Origin: UBA8337 sp965658615
GTDB taxonomy: Bacteria; Pseudomonadota; Alphaproteobacteria; RS24
Reading direction: 5' to 3'
Assembly (NCBI GenBank): GCA_965658615.1
Contig: CBFHSX010000074.1
Location: 1 to 5,323, forward strand
DNA length: 5,323 nt
Part shown: positions 4,252 to 5,323 of the stretch, piece by piece
Numbering within the stretch: the first letter of the stretch is position 1
Layout of the letters: each line of letters starts with the position of its first letter
Program-made: the position numbers and the translations under genes
The notes under the pieces: model-generated
What the model saw: only the letters and a program-made list of their open reading frames with translations
Told to the model about the DNA's origin: nothing
Database searches by the model: none

Positions 4252-5323
4252 ATGCAGATGAAACAAGAGCTGGCCGAGGCGCTGGTTAATCCGAAGAGCT
4301 ATAAAGATTTCGATCGCTTGCACGAGATCTTTGCCGAAATACGCGCCACCACACCGGTTGCGCGTGTCGAGGTGGACGGCCATGACCCGTTTTGGTTCAT
4401 CTCGAAATTTGAGCATGTGCAAGCAGTCGAGGCGGATAATGATTTGTTTCACGCCGGTGACCAAACGACGGTGCTGCTGGATGCCGAGACCAATCGTCTA
4501 ACCATGGAAGAATTCGGCTCGCCGCATCGCTTTTTGACCCTGGTGCAAATGGATGGTGAAAAACACAAAGCCTATCGTGACCTGACGGCTTCTTGGTTCG
4601 GCCCGCGTTCGCTGCGCAATCTCGAGCCGCGCATCCGCCGCCGCATGCAGCAAACCATGGCGCGCATTGAAGCGACGGGGGGTGCATGCGATTTTGCCAA
4701 GGATATCGCGCTGCTTTATCCGCTGCATGTGATTATGGATGTGCTGGGCGTCGGCGATGATGCCGAGGCGTTAATGCTGCGCTTAACGCAAGAGACATTC
4801 GGCTCGGGTGACCCGGAAGCCAATGCGACGGGCCGGAGCTATGCAACGCCGGAAGAACAGCAACAGGCGCTGTCGGAAGTGATGATGGAGGCTTATGCGT
4901 ATTTTGCGGCATTGACCGAAGCGCGCCGCCAAGACCCGAAAGACGATCTCGCCAGCCTGTTGTCAAACGGCACGATCGACGGCGAACCTTTGGGCGATAA
5001 TGAAACCTTCGGCTATTACGTCATCACCGCCACGGCCGGCCATGACACGACGTCAAACTCGGCCACGGCCGGCATGTGGGCGCTGTGTACACAAGACGGC
5101 TTGTTGCAAAAACTGCAAGCTGACCCGTCTCTCATTCCGGCCTTTGTCGAGGAAAGCATTCGCTGGGAAAGTCCGGTGAAGCATTTCATGCGCAGTGCGA
5201 CGCGCGATACGGAAATCGGCGGCGTCAAAATCGCCAAAGATGACTGGATGATGGTCAATTTCGCCAGTGCTTGCCGCGATGAGGATATTTATGCCAACCC
5301 GTTTGACTTTGATGTGACGCGCA
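4252..5323 (+). CDS. Cytochrome P450 (soluble bacterial type), C-terminus cut by window edge
   Basis: The first 357 residues of a cytochrome P450 monooxygenase, which inserts one oxygen atom from O2 into a substrate using electrons from a ferredoxin or similar partner not seen here. Seen: the C-helix HxxxR (H105, R109, in KHKAYRDL); the oxygen-activating I-helix TAGHDTT (261-267) with the acid-alcohol pair D265/T266; the K-helix ExxR (E301, R304, in EESIRW); the HFMRSATRDTEIGG strand region (311-324); and ANP.DFD..R near the edge. There is no N-terminal membrane anchor or signal peptide, as expected of soluble bacterial P450s of about 400 residues. The haem-ligand cysteine loop should lie just past the right edge, so its absence is a window effect. 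The usual SANRD motif reads SACRD (339-343). The CYP family and substrate cannot be given. Its divergent position suggests a link to the di-iron/isomerase operon. Confidence 0.95.
   Translation, partial: MQMKQELAEALVNPKSYKDFDRLHEIFAEIRATTPVARVEVDGHDPFWFISKFEHVQAVEADNDLFHAGDQTTVLLDAETNRLTMEEFGSPHRFLTLVQMDGEKHKAYRDLTASWFGPRSLRNLEPRIRRRMQQTMARIEATGGACDFAKDIALLYPLHVIMDVLGVGDDAEALMLRLTQETFGSGDPEANATGRSYATPEEQQQALSEVMMEAYAYFAALTEARRQDPKDDLASLLSNGTIDGEPLGDNETFGYYVITATAGHDTTSNSATAGMWALCTQDGLLQKLQADPSLIPAFVEESIRWESPVKHFMRSATRDTEIGGVKIAKDDWMMVNFASACRDEDIYANPFDFDVTR

Noticed and set aside
4178..4261. A 27-codon plus-strand ORF (GTG start) preceded by AAAGGAG and overlapping the P450 start, like a leader peptide
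   Set aside because: The best P450 promoter would start RNA near 4236, downstream of this GTG, and the AAAGGAG is simply the reverse complement of bases next to the di-iron ATG. No recognisable peptide.
4252..5323. P450 missing its haem-binding cysteine (pseudogene)
   Set aside because: The frame is intact to the window edge; the Cys loop is expected just beyond 5323, so this is truncation by the window.

Overview
This 5.3 kb window looks like chromosomal DNA from a Gram-negative bacterium, most likely an alphaproteobacterium. That is an inference from moderately high GC, strong GGAGG-type ribosome binding sites, and a gene mix common in that class: a COG2907 flavoprotein beside a photolyase, a PF10118 protein, and a soluble bacterial P450. 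No rRNA, tRNA, mobile element or CRISPR array is visible. Genes fill nearly all of the window; the only real intergenic regions are two divergent promoter regions of about 108 and 88 bases.

Left block (1-1662, minus strand): a class I CPD photolyase with a GTG start, followed 22 nt downstream by a COG2907-type FAD-dependent flavoprotein that runs off the left edge. This looks like a light or photo-oxidative stress operon. In related bacteria the same pair is often followed by DUF1365 and cyclopropane-fatty-acid-synthase-like genes, which would lie outside this window.

Middle (1663-2754): a short intergenic region with a perfect 7-bp inverted repeat, then a plus-strand DUF3137-type membrane protein of unknown function. 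It ends 3 bases before the stop codon of the converging operon to its right.

Right block (2758-5323): a minus-strand two-gene operon encodes a PF10118-family protein with a complete E / ExxH / E / ExxH di-iron ligand set, then a four-helix membrane protein strongly resembling styrene oxide isomerase (StyC), the haem-b enzyme that turns epoxides into aldehydes. Diverging from it is a cytochrome P450 cut by the right edge before its haem-cysteine loop. The shared 88-base control region has two back-to-back -35-like hexamers and a hairpin-forming inverted repeat. It also suggests that the di-iron gene is read from a leaderless mRNA.

The right block is the most interesting part. An epoxide-isomerase-like membrane enzyme sits with two candidate oxygenases, and no styrene monooxygenase genes are visible. 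This could be an undescribed oxygenation-isomerisation pathway: oxygenase makes epoxide, and the isomerase makes aldehyde or ketone. The isomerase homologue keeps the haem histidine and the Asn/Tyr active-site pair but has Ala where StyC has Asp95, so its chemistry or substrate may differ.
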